From positions 2,542,001-2,606,000 of the forward strand of contig OY762070.1 of the NCBI GenBank assembly GCA_963665195.1: 64,000 bases of DNA, read 5' to 3'. This document shows positions 34,248 through 45,661 of the stretch, one piece after another. The notes under the pieces are model-generated. The model made no database searches. It saw only the letters and a program-made list of their open reading frames with translations, and was not told where the DNA came from. The translations under genes and the position numbers were made by a program. The stretch comes from VXYL01 sp963665195 (GTDB taxonomy: Bacteria; Pseudomonadota; Gammaproteobacteria; Pseudomonadales; Azotimanducaceae). Position 1 is the stretch's first letter; every line of letters starts with the position of its first letter.

Positions 34248-35630
34248 ATGCCAGCGCCTGTTGCCGCCGAGATCTTCCGCGCCTACGACATCCGCGGCGT
34301 GGTCGGCGAGACCCTGACGACGGACGCCGTCTACCGCATCGGGCGCGCCTTCGCGACGCTGGCCCGCGGCCAGGGGCAACGCCGCGTGGCGGTCGGCGGC
34401 GACGGCCGCGCTACCACGCCGGCGCTGCGCGAGGCGCTGCTGCGCGGCCTCAAGGACAGCGGCGCGGACGCGATCGATGTCGGCATCTTGCCAACGCCGC
34501 TCCTCTACTACGCCACGCACATGCTGGAAACCGGCACCGGCATCATGATCACCGGCTCGCACAACCCGCCGGAGTACAACGGCCTGAAGATGATGGTCGG
34601 CGGCGTCACGCTGGCCGAGGACGCCATCGACCGCCTGCGCCGACGCATCGAGGCGGGCGACTTCGCCGGCGGCCAGGGCGGGGCGACCACCGACGACGGC
34701 ATCATCGACCACTACATCGATCGCGTGGCCAGCGACGTGACGCTCCCGGGGCGCCTGCGCGTGGCTGCCGACTGCGGCAACGGCGTCGCCGGACTGGTTG
34801 CGCCGAAGCTGCTCGAGCGCCTCGGCTGCGATGTGATTCCGCTGTACGCCCAGGTGGACGGGTCGTTTCCCAACCACCACCCGGACCCCGCCGAGCCCGC
34901 CAATCTGGCCGACCTCATCGATGCCGTGCAGCGCCACGAAGCGGACCTCGGCGTCGCCTTCGACGGCGATGGCGACCGGCTGGGCGTGGTGACCAATACC
35001 GGCGAGATCGTCTGGCCGGACCGCACCATGATGCTGTTCGGCCGCGACATCGCCCGCCGCCATCCGGGCGCCCGCATCGTTTTCGACGTCAAGTGCAGCC
35101 GCCATCTGCCGGAGCTCGTCCGCGAGAGCGGCGGCGAGCCCGTCATGTGCAGGACCGGCCACTCCCACATCAAGGCGGCGATCCGGGCGCAGGGTGCGCT
35201 GTTCGGCGGCGAGTTCTCCGGCCATCTGTGCTTCGCCGAGCGCTGGTTCGGCTTCGACGACGCTCTCTACAGCGCCGCGCGGCTGGTGGAGATCCTCGCC
35301 GCGCAGCCGCGTTCGGCGCAGGATGTCTTCGCCGAGTTTCCCAGTGCGGTGACCACCCCGGAGATCAAGGTCCCCACCACCGAGCGGGCCAAGTTCGCCA
35401 TCGTCGACCGCCTCGCCAATAGCGCGGACTTCGGCGATGGCACGGTGACGCGCATCGACGGCATCCGCGTCGACTACGCCGACGGCTGGGGCCTCGTGCG
35501 CCCGTCCAATACCAGCCCGATGCTGACGCTGCGCTTCGAGGCGGACAACAGCGCGGCGCTGGCCGCCATCCGCCAGCGCTTCGACGCCGCCCTGCGGGCC
35601 GTCGACCCCGGCCTCGCCCTGCCGCCATGA
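34248..35630 (+). CDS. algC: Phosphomannomutase/phosphoglucomutase
   Basis: A 460-residue alpha-D-phosphohexomutase. The N-terminus FRAYDIRGVVGETLT, the phosphoserine loop ITGSHNPPEYNG, the metal loop DGDGDR (AFDGDGDRLGV), the sugar-binding loop GGEFSGHL and the C-terminal phosphate-binding RPSNTSPMLTLR are all intact. It interconverts 1- and 6-phosphates of mannose and glucose for polysaccharide and LPS precursors. As in Pseudomonas it is followed by argB, but the dut gene usually between coaBC and algC is missing. Confidence 0.95.
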   Translation: MPAPVAAEIFRAYDIRGVVGETLTTDAVYRIGRAFATLARGQGQRRVAVGGDGRATTPALREALLRGLKDSGADAIDVGILPTPLLYYATHMLETGTGIMITGSHNPPEYNGLKMMVGGVTLAEDAIDRLRRRIEAGDFAGGQGGATTDDGIIDHYIDRVASDVTLPGRLRVAADCGNGVAGLVAPKLLERLGCDVIPLYAQVDGSFPNHHPDPAEPANLADLIDAVQRHEADLGVAFDGDGDRLGVVTNTGEIVWPDRTMMLFGRDIARRHPGARIVFDVKCSRHLPELVRESGGEPVMCRTGHSHIKAAIRAQGALFGGEFSGHLCFAERWFGFDDALYSAARLVEILAAQPRSAQDVFAEFPSAVTTPEIKVPTTERAKFAIVDRLANSADFGDGTVTRIDGIRVDYADGWGLVRPSNTSPMLTLRFEADNSAALAAIRQRFDAALRAVDPGLALPP

Positions 35631-36529
35631 GCGCCCCGCAGCACGACATCGCGGCGCAGGTGCTGATCGAGGCGCTGCCGTACATACGCGACTTCCACGG
35701 CGCGACCATGGTGGTCAAGTACGGCGGCAACGCCATGGTGGACGAGGGCTTGAAGCGCGCCTTCGCCCGCGACGTGGTGCTGATGAAGCTGGTGGGAATG
35801 AACCCGGTGGTGGTGCATGGCGGCGGCCCGCAGATCGGCGACCTCCTGGACCGCCTCAACATCCCGACCAAGTTCGTCGACGGCCTGCGCGTCACCGACG
35901 CCGCGACCATGGACGTGGTGCAGATGGTGCTCGGCGGCCTCGTCAACAAGGACATCGTCTCGCTCCTCAACACCGCCGGCGGCCGGGCGGTGGGCATCAG
36001 CGGCAAGGACGCGGATCTGATCCAAGCCCGCAAGCTGACGCTCAAGCGCCACGAGCATTCCTCGGACGGGGTAGGCGTTTCGGAGATCATCGACATCGGC
36101 CACGTCGGCGAAGTCGCCCTCGTAAACCGCAGCCTGCTCGACACCCTGATCGCAAGCGGCTTCATCCCCGTCATCGCCCCGGTTGGCGTGGGGCCGGACG
36201 GCGAGTCCTACAACATCAATGCGGACTTCGTGGCCGGCGCGGTAGCCGAGCGGCTGGGCGCGGAGAAGCTCATCCTGCTCACCAATACGCCCGGCATCCT
36301 CGATGCCGAGGAGCGCACGCTCACGGGTCTCTCGCGCCAGGATGCGACGGCGCTCATCGCCGATGGCACGGTCGCTGGCGGCATGCTGCCGAAGGTCGAA
36401 TGCGCCCTTGGCGCCATTGAAGGCGGCGTCAAGACCGCGCACATCATCGACGGCCGGGTGCCGCACGCGCTGCTGCTCGAAGTGCTGACCGACCGCGGCG
36501 TCGGCACGCTGCTGAAGTCCCGGAGCTGA
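35627..36529 (+). CDS. argB: Acetylglutamate kinase
   Basis: A 300-residue amino-acid kinase that phosphorylates N-acetylglutamate in arginine synthesis. It shows MVVKYGGNAM, VVVHGGGPQIGDLL, FVDGLRVTD, GISGKDADLI, NINADFVAGAVAERLGAEKLILLT (in parts) and GGMLPKVECA. The N-terminal helix (AAQVLIEALPYIRDF) is the type that allows arginine-sensitive hexamers. The ATG overlaps the algC stop (ATGA), so it is translationally coupled. Confidence 0.97.
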   Translation: MSAPQHDIAAQVLIEALPYIRDFHGATMVVKYGGNAMVDEGLKRAFARDVVLMKLVGMNPVVVHGGGPQIGDLLDRLNIPTKFVDGLRVTDAATMDVVQMVLGGLVNKDIVSLLNTAGGRAVGISGKDADLIQARKLTLKRHEHSSDGVGVSEIIDIGHVGEVALVNRSLLDTLIASGFIPVIAPVGVGPDGESYNINADFVAGAVAERLGAEKLILLTNTPGILDAEERTLTGLSRQDATALIADGTVAGGMLPKVECALGAIEGGVKTAHIIDGRVPHALLLEVLTDRGVGTLLKSRS

Positions 36530-36532
36530 GCC

Positions 36533-37111
36533 TTGCCGCGCAGCGAACGCCAAGAGCAGATCCTGCAGGCCTTCGCCGGGATGCTGGAGACCAACCCCGG
36601 CGCCCGGATCACCACCGCGGCCCTGGCGCGTGAGCTAGGCGTCTCGGAAGCCGCCCTCTATCGCCACTTCGCCAGCAAGGCGAAGATGATCGACGGCCTG
36701 ATCGCTTTCGCCGAAGACACGATCTTCAGCCGCGTCGGCCAGATCCTAGAAGCTGGACGTTCCGCCGACGCCCAGTGCGGCGACATCCTGCTGCTGCTGC
36801 TCGGCTTCTGCGAGCGCAACCCCGGCTTCGCGCGCCTGTTCGCCGGCGACGCCCTGCAAGGCGAGACCGAACGCCTGCGCGCCCGCACCCGCCAGTTCTA
36901 CGACCGCATCGAAACGACGCTGCGGCAGATCGTCAGCAAGGCCCACGCCACCCGCCGCACGGCGGCGCCGATCGGCCCGCGCGCCGCCGCCAATCTGCTG
37001 CTCGCCTGCGCCGAGGGCCGGATAAACCAGTTCGTGCGCAGCGAGTTCAAGCTCGCCCCCACCGCGGACTGGCTGGAGCAATGGGCGGTACTGAAACTGG
37101 CTGCGTTCTAG
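36533..37111 (+). CDS. slmA: Nucleoid occlusion factor SlmA (TetR family)
   Basis: A 192-residue TetR-type DNA-binding protein that blocks FtsZ ring assembly over the nucleoid. The HTH is in ARITTAALARELGVSEAALYRHFASKAKM (in parts: LARELGVSEAALYRHFASK). The C-terminus GRINQFVRSEFKLAPTADW is characteristic of SlmA. Translation starts at TTG, three bases after argB. Its stop overlaps the stop of the convergent Rpn-like gene in a shared CTAG. Confidence 0.95.
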   Translation: MPRSERQEQILQAFAGMLETNPGARITTAALARELGVSEAALYRHFASKAKMIDGLIAFAEDTIFSRVGQILEAGRSADAQCGDILLLLLGFCERNPGFARLFAGDALQGETERLRARTRQFYDRIETTLRQIVSKAHATRRTAAPIGPRAAANLLLACAEGRINQFVRSEFKLAPTADWLEQWAVLKLAAF

Positions 37112-38136
37112 CTGCCTAGAGAAAGTCGGGCGTTTGCACCGTTTCCTCTGCGGCGCACGAGCTCGCTCAAGCGGCTCAGCAACTCTTCGCCATTGCTGCT
37201 GCGCATGATGCAGGCGCCGGCCTGACGAAGTTCCGCAGGCCTCGCCAAGTCCCCGAGCAGCGCGGCCAGCCGCGAGGCAACCGGCTCGCCGAATTTGAGC
37301 GCGGCCATGCCGCGCAGCAGGGAGCGTTCCTCGGCCATGCCCTTCTCCATGCCCTTTGCCCGGGCATCGTCGATGGCCTCGTCAATGGACTCCTCCAGCC
37401 GAGAGGTCACTTTGGCGAGTGGTGGCAGTTGCATCAGTTCATCCATTTCCACGTCGATGCCGAGTTGCTCGGCGATGCGGCCTATCCATCGCGCCACGGT
37501 GAGTTGCAGCGCTCCCGGCAGGCCACGCCAAGTCTCCGCCAGCCGCGCGTCCCGGAACAGCGCGGCGAGGCCGTCCGCCCCCGCATACTCGATCGCCACC
37601 ATCAGCGAGACAATGCTGCCGGGAATCGGCGCCTCGCCACGGTGCCGCACCAAGTCGAGCGCACGGTATCCCCATGGGAAGAAAGCCGAAAGGTCGGTTC
37701 CGGCAAGCGGTCCGCGGGCGTCGGCTGAGGGCACGGGGCCGAGGCCCGGGGTCCGAGTCGCCTCGTTCCACGGCGACTTCCCGTTGTGGATCACCACGCA
37801 GAGGATCGGGCATTCGCTGCCCAGCAGACCGCTGGCGGCGAGCTCGCGCAGGAACTCGTAGCCGTACTCCAGGAAACGGAACGGCATGCTGCTGTCGGGT
37901 CGCGACTGGTGCTCCATGTGCAGAATCAGGTGCTCGGGTGCGCCTTCCCGCCGGCTGGCCTCTTTGAAACGGACGCTGGCCATCAGGTCGCCGCGCCGAC
38001 TGCGGAGTTCGCGAGTGACCCACTCCGTCGGCAGCCTGCGCACTGTGCGCATGTCGAGGCGCGTCGCTGGCGCGACGCGATCGAGAACGCTGCGCGTTCT
38101 ACCACCAGCGTCAGTTTGCGACCTGCGTGCCAACAT
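37108..38136 (-). CDS. Rpn/YhgA-like PD-(D/E)XK nuclease-family protein, N-terminus displaced
   Basis: A 342-residue body of a second Rpn/YhgA-like protein. It has the family elements RTVRRLPTEWVTRELRSRRGDLMASV, the catalytic-type HLILHMEHQSRPDSSMPFRFLEY (in parts) and, further on, a charged helical tail (SIDEAIDDARAKGMEKGMAEERSLLRGM). The expected opening (F-D-x-x-x-K-x-x ... L-L) is not in this frame but in the overlapping upstream frame at 38111-38314. The visible N-terminus MLARRSQTDAGGRTRS is unlike the family. It is therefore probably a damaged gene or one that needs a frameshift. Its last bases overlap slmA. Confidence 0.75.
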   Translation of the reverse strand: MLARRSQTDAGGRTRSVLDRVAPATRLDMRTVRRLPTEWVTRELRSRRGDLMASVRFKEASRREGAPEHLILHMEHQSRPDSSMPFRFLEYGYEFLRELAASGLLGSECPILCVVIHNGKSPWNEATRTPGLGPVPSADARGPLAGTDLSAFFPWGYRALDLVRHRGEAPIPGSIVSLMVAIEYAGADGLAALFRDARLAETWRGLPGALQLTVARWIGRIAEQLGIDVEMDELMQLPPLAKVTSRLEESIDEAIDDARAKGMEKGMAEERSLLRGMAALKFGEPVASRLAALLGDLARPAELRQAGACIMRSSNGEELLSRLSELVRRRGNGANARLSLGS

Positions 38137-38314
38137 CCCACGCTCTCAAGGCATCGAGCGCCCGCAGGGTCGTCGAAGAGAGTGGCCCGCGGGGCTGCGC
38201 CAGATAATTGCCCAGCAAGTCCCGGATGGTCGCCCGGTTGCCGCACATGGCCTTGTATATCTGGTCGAACGGGAACGATTCGGACCGGCTTCGGCTGTTT
38301 CGTTTGGATTGCAT
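38111..38314 (-). pseudogene. N-terminal fragment of the Rpn/YhgA-like gene in another frame
   Basis: From the ATG at 38314 this frame reads about 67 residues: FPFDQIYKAMCGNRATIRDLL is the family's opening helix. It then runs through GPLSSTTLRALDALRAW and stops at 38111, overlapping the start of the downstream frame by 26 bp. Joining the two frames would leave about 45 residues between the opening and the RTVRRLP strand, where relatives have some 10-15. A single-base indel alone does not explain this; a short insertion is possible. The rest of the interval up to 38443 shows no gene. Confidence 0.5.
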
Positions 38315-38443
38315 CGCGGCACCATAGCCGACGTTTTTCGGCCTGTATGTAGGTCGCGCCAATATCTTACAAAGACCGAGCGATTGCCCATGCTCGCGTT
38401 GGCCGTGGTCACTCGTACAACCCTGTGCGCGGGTCTGCGGCGT

Positions 38444-40000
38444 TCAATGCCAGGGTCGTGCGCTCGTCTCCACTTTGAACAGGATGTAGTCGCGCAGTCG
38501 GCAGGCCGTGGCGTGCTCGACGTACGGCAGCGTCACGTCGCCGGACGCCAAGTGGACAACGAGATCCGCGAGAGCCTTGCGGCGCTGGAAGGGCGACTGC
38601 GCGACGGTTGCGCCTTGCGCCTTGCGCAGCAGGAAGGCGTCGACGCGGTAGCCGAAGAAGCCGGCGCGCCGGGCGAAGGCATCGTCGTCGTGCCAGTAGC
38701 CGCGCCGGCGCCAGATCTGCCAGGTGAAGAGCGCCACTGCCCCGGGCCAAACGAAGCAGGCCAGGCTTGCCGGGCCGAGCACCGGCCAGAGCGCCGCGGC
38801 GCCGAGCAGGGCCGGCGGCAGCCCGACCACGGCCACTCGTGCGCGAATGTACTGTGCCGAGGTGCGCGCGAACGGGTCTTCGCTGGGGATCAGGCTGAGC
38901 GTCGGCGTCTCTGCGCCGAACACGCGCTCGCCGAGAGCGCGGGCGAAGGCCATGTCCGCCAGCGGCACGGCGAGCGTCTGCACCGTCGCCTGGGCTTGCG
39001 GGTTGGCGTTGCCGCTGCCGGCCGGCAGCAAGTCCAGTCGGCAGCGCTTCAGCCAGCGCATGACGAGGCTTTGCGAAAACCGCAGCTGTTGGATCTTGCT
39101 GTGTTCCACCACCACCTGCTTGCGGGTCAGCAGCCCGGCCCCGGTGCGCAGCGCGGTGCCCTCCTGCCACAGCGCGAAATCCTTGAAGCGCACCACCGCC
39201 GAAGCCAGGGTGAGCAGGAACAGTATGGCGACCGCGCCGAATAGCAGCACCAGCGCCGCGATGGCGTTGCCCAGCGCGTCCGCCTCGCCGACTTGGGATG
39301 CGATGCTGTCTCCCAGTCCAAGGAAGAACGCCTCCATCTGGTCGCCGAACGTCTGCGACAGCTGCTGCGCCGCCAGCGGCACGACGGCGAGGCCCACCAG
39401 CACGCTGCGATCCGCAAGCCCGATGCGCAGGAGATCCCCGGCATGGAGCCGCAGCAGCACGCTGCGTTTCGCGCCCGGCGCCGCGTCCGCATCGGCCTCG
39501 CCTGCCGCCCGGCGCACCGCGTCGACGCGATCGCGCAGGTCGCGGGCGAAGTCCCGTCGCACCGCCGGCAGGTGCCCTTCGCGCTTGGTCGAGCCGGCCG
39601 TGCCGAAACTCACCGTGGCGAGACCCAGCATGCGGAAGATCGGCGATTCCTCCACGTCGATGCCTTGGATGCGGCTGAACCGCACGTCGAGCGCCGTCTT
39701 CTTGAACACGCCCTCGCGGATGCCGATACGCTCCTCGCCGAGCCGATAGCGGAAGAACCAGTAGCGGGCGATGGCGCTCGCCACGAACAGCGCGAAGAGG
39801 CCGAGCGCCGCCCAAAGCAGGCCAGCGCCGAGGTCGAACGGCAGCTCGGCGCTCGCGAGGTACACCGTGACGCCGCCCCCTGCGATCAGGTTGTTGACGT
39901 TGAAGACGATCCGCTTCACCGCGGCGGTGAAGAAGAACAGCACGGCATACGGCGACGTGCGTCGCCAGGCTTCGGCGACGGGCAGTTCCTCGGAGTTCAA
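38444..40000 (-). CDS. PH-domain (bPH2/DUF304) membrane protein, YdbT-like
   Basis: About 518 residues with paired membrane helices near residues 15-75, 175-275 and 380-425, and three soluble bPH2 repeats, each with a 'F-x-R-I-Q-x-I-D/V' type core: VRFSRIQGIDVEESPIFR, VEHSKIQQLRFSQSLVMRWL and FQRRKALADLVVHLASG. The same repeat architecture defines B. subtilis YdbT. The TTG start overlaps the stop of the upstream YdbS-like gene (TTGA). YdbS/YdbT-type pairs are linked to bacteriocin resistance in Bacillus; the role in Gram-negatives is unknown. Confidence 0.82.
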   Translation of the reverse strand: MNSEELPVAEAWRRTSPYAVLFFFTAAVKRIVFNVNNLIAGGGVTVYLASAELPFDLGAGLLWAALGLFALFVASAIARYWFFRYRLGEERIGIREGVFKKTALDVRFSRIQGIDVEESPIFRMLGLATVSFGTAGSTKREGHLPAVRRDFARDLRDRVDAVRRAAGEADADAAPGAKRSVLLRLHAGDLLRIGLADRSVLVGLAVVPLAAQQLSQTFGDQMEAFFLGLGDSIASQVGEADALGNAIAALVLLFGAVAILFLLTLASAVVRFKDFALWQEGTALRTGAGLLTRKQVVVEHSKIQQLRFSQSLVMRWLKRCRLDLLPAGSGNANPQAQATVQTLAVPLADMAFARALGERVFGAETPTLSLIPSEDPFARTSAQYIRARVAVVGLPPALLGAAALWPVLGPASLACFVWPGAVALFTWQIWRRRGYWHDDDAFARRAGFFGYRVDAFLLRKAQGATVAQSPFQRRKALADLVVHLASGDVTLPYVEHATACRLRDYILFKVETSARPWH

Positions 40001-40566
40001 GCGGTCGTTCCGACGGCGGCTTCCTGCTCGGCGGCGACGCCAAGGTGATCGAGCACATGCGCCCGCAGGTCCTCGGCGACCTCCTTGCCGAGGCCGGCGA
40101 TGCCGAGGTCGCCGCCCGAGCCGCCGGCAGTGAACACGGACAGCCGCGCCAACCCGAAGCGGCGGTCCAGCGGACCGCTGTTGGTCTCGGCGTGCTGGGC
40201 GCGGCTGTACGGCACCGCCTTGACGGATTGCCAGATCACGCCGGACTTGTAGAGCAGATCCAACTCGCGCACGGCGTAGCCGCGGCGCGGGACGCTGATC
40301 GTCGGCCAGAGGACGCTCCAAATCGCCAGCACGGCCAGCACCGCCCAGCCGATCGCGAACGGCCACGGCCCGAGCGCCTCGTCGCCGAACGTCGCGATGA
40401 GGAAGTGGCCTGCGCCGGCGGCGGCGAGCAGGATGCTCCAGACGATCAGCGCCTTGATCTGGGCGCTGCGGACGAAGCGCGCATCGAGCGGCCGCCAGAC
40501 GACTGCTTGCGCCTTCGGCAGCTCGTCCGGCGGGATTTCGGGGTTGACGAAGAGATCGACGGACAA
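39997..40566 (-). CDS. PH-domain (bPH2/DUF304) membrane protein, YdbS-like
   Basis: A 189-residue protein with two adjacent membrane helices (about residues 38-60 and 68-87), then one bPH2 domain containing RRGYAVRELDLLYKSGVIW, VPYSRAQHAETNSGPLDRRFGL (in parts) and LSVFTAGGSGGDLGIAGL. It is the smaller partner of the YdbS/YdbT pair and is immediately upstream of the large one, with a four-base overlap. It starts 6 bp after the stop of thyX. Confidence 0.85.
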   Translation of the reverse strand: MSVDLFVNPEIPPDELPKAQAVVWRPLDARFVRSAQIKALIVWSILLAAAGAGHFLIATFGDEALGPWPFAIGWAVLAVLAIWSVLWPTISVPRRGYAVRELDLLYKSGVIWQSVKAVPYSRAQHAETNSGPLDRRFGLARLSVFTAGGSGGDLGIAGLGKEVAEDLRAHVLDHLGVAAEQEAAVGTTA

Positions 40567-40572
40567 GGCGAG

Positions 40573-41592
40573 CTACTCCACCGACTCGCCCGCAACCGAC
40601 TCGCTGCCGGCCCGCTCCGGTTCCGGCACCGCGGCGTTCATCTTCGCCTCGACCGCCGCCGGGGTCTGCATGGTGCCCATGTCCAAGTCGAAATCCGGCC
40701 GCGCCGGGGCATCGAGCTTGGCCTGCAACTCGCGGATCTCGCGCCCGGACAGGCCGAGCGCAGCCAGCTCCTGGCGACTCACGCGCCCGGCACCGGCGCG
40801 CACGGCGATGCCGCCGCGGTCGCGCTCGAGCAACAGGCCCAGCGCCCGCAGTTCGCCGTAGCTCATGCGCGCCCCCAGGACGCTGTAGTCCAGCCACGCC
40901 TCGAAGGCCAGCGGCGCCACGCGCTTGAGCATCCCGGCCATCACCCGCCCGTACTCGCGAATCTCCCACTGGGCGTGGGCGTCCACGCGCAGCGTGAGAA
41001 AGTGCAGCAGGTTGTGCAGGTCGATCTTCCAATACCACTGCGTATAGGTGGACAGCGGCAGGTCGATGCGCGAGATCTCCCGGGCGATGTCCTCGCCGAG
41101 CAGCCAGCCGTAGGCGTCCGCGGCATCCCGGCGCAGACTCTCCCAGCGCCGCACGGCGTCGGCGTACAGCGCGGCGGGCGCCGGCTCGGCCTCGCGGCCT
41201 TGGTTGTTTACGCTGCTCTGGCGGGCGAAGTTCTCCGCCGCCGGGGTGTAGAAGAGCAGCGGCAGCAGGCTGTAACGCGCGCTCAGTTCGTTCACCGATG
41301 CAGTCCGGTGGCGGATCCACTGCCGGGCGACGAACATCGGCATGGAGCAGTGGAACTTGAACTCCACCATCTCCGTCGGCGTGGTGTGCGCGTGGCGCTG
41401 CAGATAGCGCACGAGCCCGCGCGTCTGGCTGACTTGGCGGGTGCCGGCCCCGTAGCTGACCCGAGCGGCGCGCTCGATGTCATGATCGGCACCCATGTAG
41501 TCCACCAGCGCCACGAAGCCGTGGTCGAGCACGGGGAAGTAGCCGCCGAGGATCTCTTCGGCGGCGGGGATGGTCGGGCGCTTGGTCTGCAT
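40573..41592 (-). CDS. thyX: Flavin-dependent thymidylate synthase
   Basis: A 339-residue ThyX that makes dTMP from dUMP with methylenetetrahydrofolate and FAD. The ThyX motif RHRTASVNE is exact, and ARVSYGAGTR, LSARY and QWYWKIDLHNLLHFLTLR (in part) follow the family. The last ~70 residues (after MSYGELRALG) are an Ala/Glu-rich tail beyond the usual catalytic core. It precedes the PH-domain pair by 6 bp. ThyX in place of ThyA is notable in a gammaproteobacterium, though whether thyA exists elsewhere is unknown. Confidence 0.96.
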   Translation of the reverse strand: MQTKRPTIPAAEEILGGYFPVLDHGFVALVDYMGADHDIERAARVSYGAGTRQVSQTRGLVRYLQRHAHTTPTEMVEFKFHCSMPMFVARQWIRHRTASVNELSARYSLLPLLFYTPAAENFARQSSVNNQGREAEPAPAALYADAVRRWESLRRDAADAYGWLLGEDIAREISRIDLPLSTYTQWYWKIDLHNLLHFLTLRVDAHAQWEIREYGRVMAGMLKRVAPLAFEAWLDYSVLGARMSYGELRALGLLLERDRGGIAVRAGAGRVSRQELAALGLSGREIRELQAKLDAPARPDFDLDMGTMQTPAAVEAKMNAAVPEPERAGSESVAGESVE

Positions 41593-41645
41593 GGCTTAAG
41601 CGTAGCAGCAACCCGCGCCGCGCGAACCGTCGCAGCTGGTTCTAG

Positions 41646-41651
41646 TATGCT
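41646..41651 (+). promoter_or_regulatory. Possible -10 element (TATGCT) upstream of aceE
   Basis: CTAGTATGCT lies about 86 bp before the preferred aceE start. The same hexamer precedes trpS and the Rpn-like gene. No -35 is clear. Confidence 0.25.
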
Positions 41652-41736
41652 CGGCTGCCCGTTTTCGTCGGCGACTCGAAACCATGCCTATTCGCTCTCC
41701 GATTCGACCTTTGCGCTCGCCGGGTATCCCCGTCTG

Positions 41737-44400
<2,664 letters not shown>

Positions 44401-44403
44401 CCA

Positions 44404-45609
44404 ATGGGCGGCTTGCGCCAAAGCGCGCTGGTTCTCGTGGCCCTGCTGCTGGTGGGCTGCGCGGCCCAGGCGCCGCCGGAGCAGCCAGCGCCGACGTCGC
44501 CGCCCGTGCGCGAAGGTCCGACTCCCGAGGACCTGCTGCTTGATGTGGCCGTGGAAGTCTTCGACGCCAGCATCGCGGCGGACTTCGACGCCGACAGCAA
44601 CCCCGTCGTGCGGCCCGAGATCCGCCGCGCCGAGGGGCACTACCTCGCCTGGGCGCTCAAGAACGAGCTGGCGTCGAGCGGCGACTGGGCTGCGGTGCGC
44701 GTCGTGCCCCGCAATGGCCCGTTCGAGGCATCGGAGGTCGCCGTCTCGGTGCGCATCGAAGACTCGGACGGCGAAGTGCTGGACCTCGCCGTCCGGGTCC
44801 AGGATGCCAGCGGCGCGGTCTGGTTCGAGAAACGCTACCAGTCGGTGGCGAGCCTCCTCGACTACGCCGCCGAGGCTCTGGACGATCCGCTGCGGCCGAC
44901 CTTCGCCGCGGTGGCGGACGACATGCGCGGCCATTTGCGGACGCTCTCGGACGAACGCCTGGCCCGCATCCGAGCGACGGCCGAGATGCGCTTCGCGCAG
45001 AGCATGGCGCCGTCCGCGTTCGCGGAGTACGTGGTCCAGGAGGCCGAGGGTTTCGACTTGCGCCGCCTGCCGGCACGCGACGATCCGCTGCTGGTCGCCG
45101 CGCGCCGCATCCGCAGCCGCGAGCACATGTTTCTCGACGCCCTCGATGGCCACTTCGAGAACTTCGCGAGTGCCGTGCGCCGACCGTACGGCCACTGGCG
45201 CCAAGCGACGTTCCGCGCCAAGCGCACCCACCGGCGCCTCACCCAGGAATCCCGCGCCCGGGCGCTGGCGGGCTCGGTGGCGGTGCTGGAAGGCATCGCG
45301 GCGACGCTGGAGAAGCAGACGCCGGACGCCCATCTGCCGCCGGAGGCGCTGCCGCCGCCGGAAACGAACCAGAAGCTCACCGCCGGTGCTTGGCTACTGC
45401 GCGGCGCGGAGCAGGACCAAGCCGCGGCGGACTCCTACGCCGACATCCTCTACGAGATCGGCGTCTCCCTCGAAGCCGAGGTCACGCCGCACACCCTCAA
45501 GCTGGAGAACCGCACCGTGCGCCTGCAAGGCACCCTCGATGAGCAGTACGCGACGTTGCGCACGGTGCTCCGCGAGATGTGGGCGGAGGAAGCAGGGGCG
45601 CCGCCATAG
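44404..45609 (+). CDS. Predicted lipoprotein of unknown function
   Basis: A 401-residue protein that I do not recognise. It has a lipoprotein signal peptide with the lipobox LVGC at about residues 16-19 (hydrophobic core VLVALLLVG). A Pro-rich linker follows to about residue 38. Residues about 40-150 look like an alpha/beta envelope domain (LLLDVAVEVFD, ...YLAWALKNELASSG, VAVSVRIEDSDGEVLDLAV). The rest is mostly helical and charged, ending in LRTVLREMWAEEAG. It starts three bases after aceE, so it may be read through, but its topic fits the secreted genes that follow. Confidence 0.75.
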   Translation: MGGLRQSALVLVALLLVGCAAQAPPEQPAPTSPPVREGPTPEDLLLDVAVEVFDASIAADFDADSNPVVRPEIRRAEGHYLAWALKNELASSGDWAAVRVVPRNGPFEASEVAVSVRIEDSDGEVLDLAVRVQDASGAVWFEKRYQSVASLLDYAAEALDDPLRPTFAAVADDMRGHLRTLSDERLARIRATAEMRFAQSMAPSAFAEYVVQEAEGFDLRRLPARDDPLLVAARRIRSREHMFLDALDGHFENFASAVRRPYGHWRQATFRAKRTHRRLTQESRARALAGSVAVLEGIAATLEKQTPDAHLPPEALPPPETNQKLTAGAWLLRGAEQDQAAADSYADILYEIGVSLEAEVTPHTLKLENRTVRLQGTLDEQYATLRTVLREMWAEEAGAPP

Positions 45610-45661
45610 CGATGATGCTAGTCTTGTAGCACGACTGAGGGAGTTCGGAGGAAGGCCCAGC

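Noticed and set aside
38444..41320. A 958-codon frame extending the YdbT-like gene through ydbS and thyX
   Set aside because: The N-terminal extension is a shadow of the two upstream genes on the same strand. The TTG overlapping the ydbS stop gives a family-like length.
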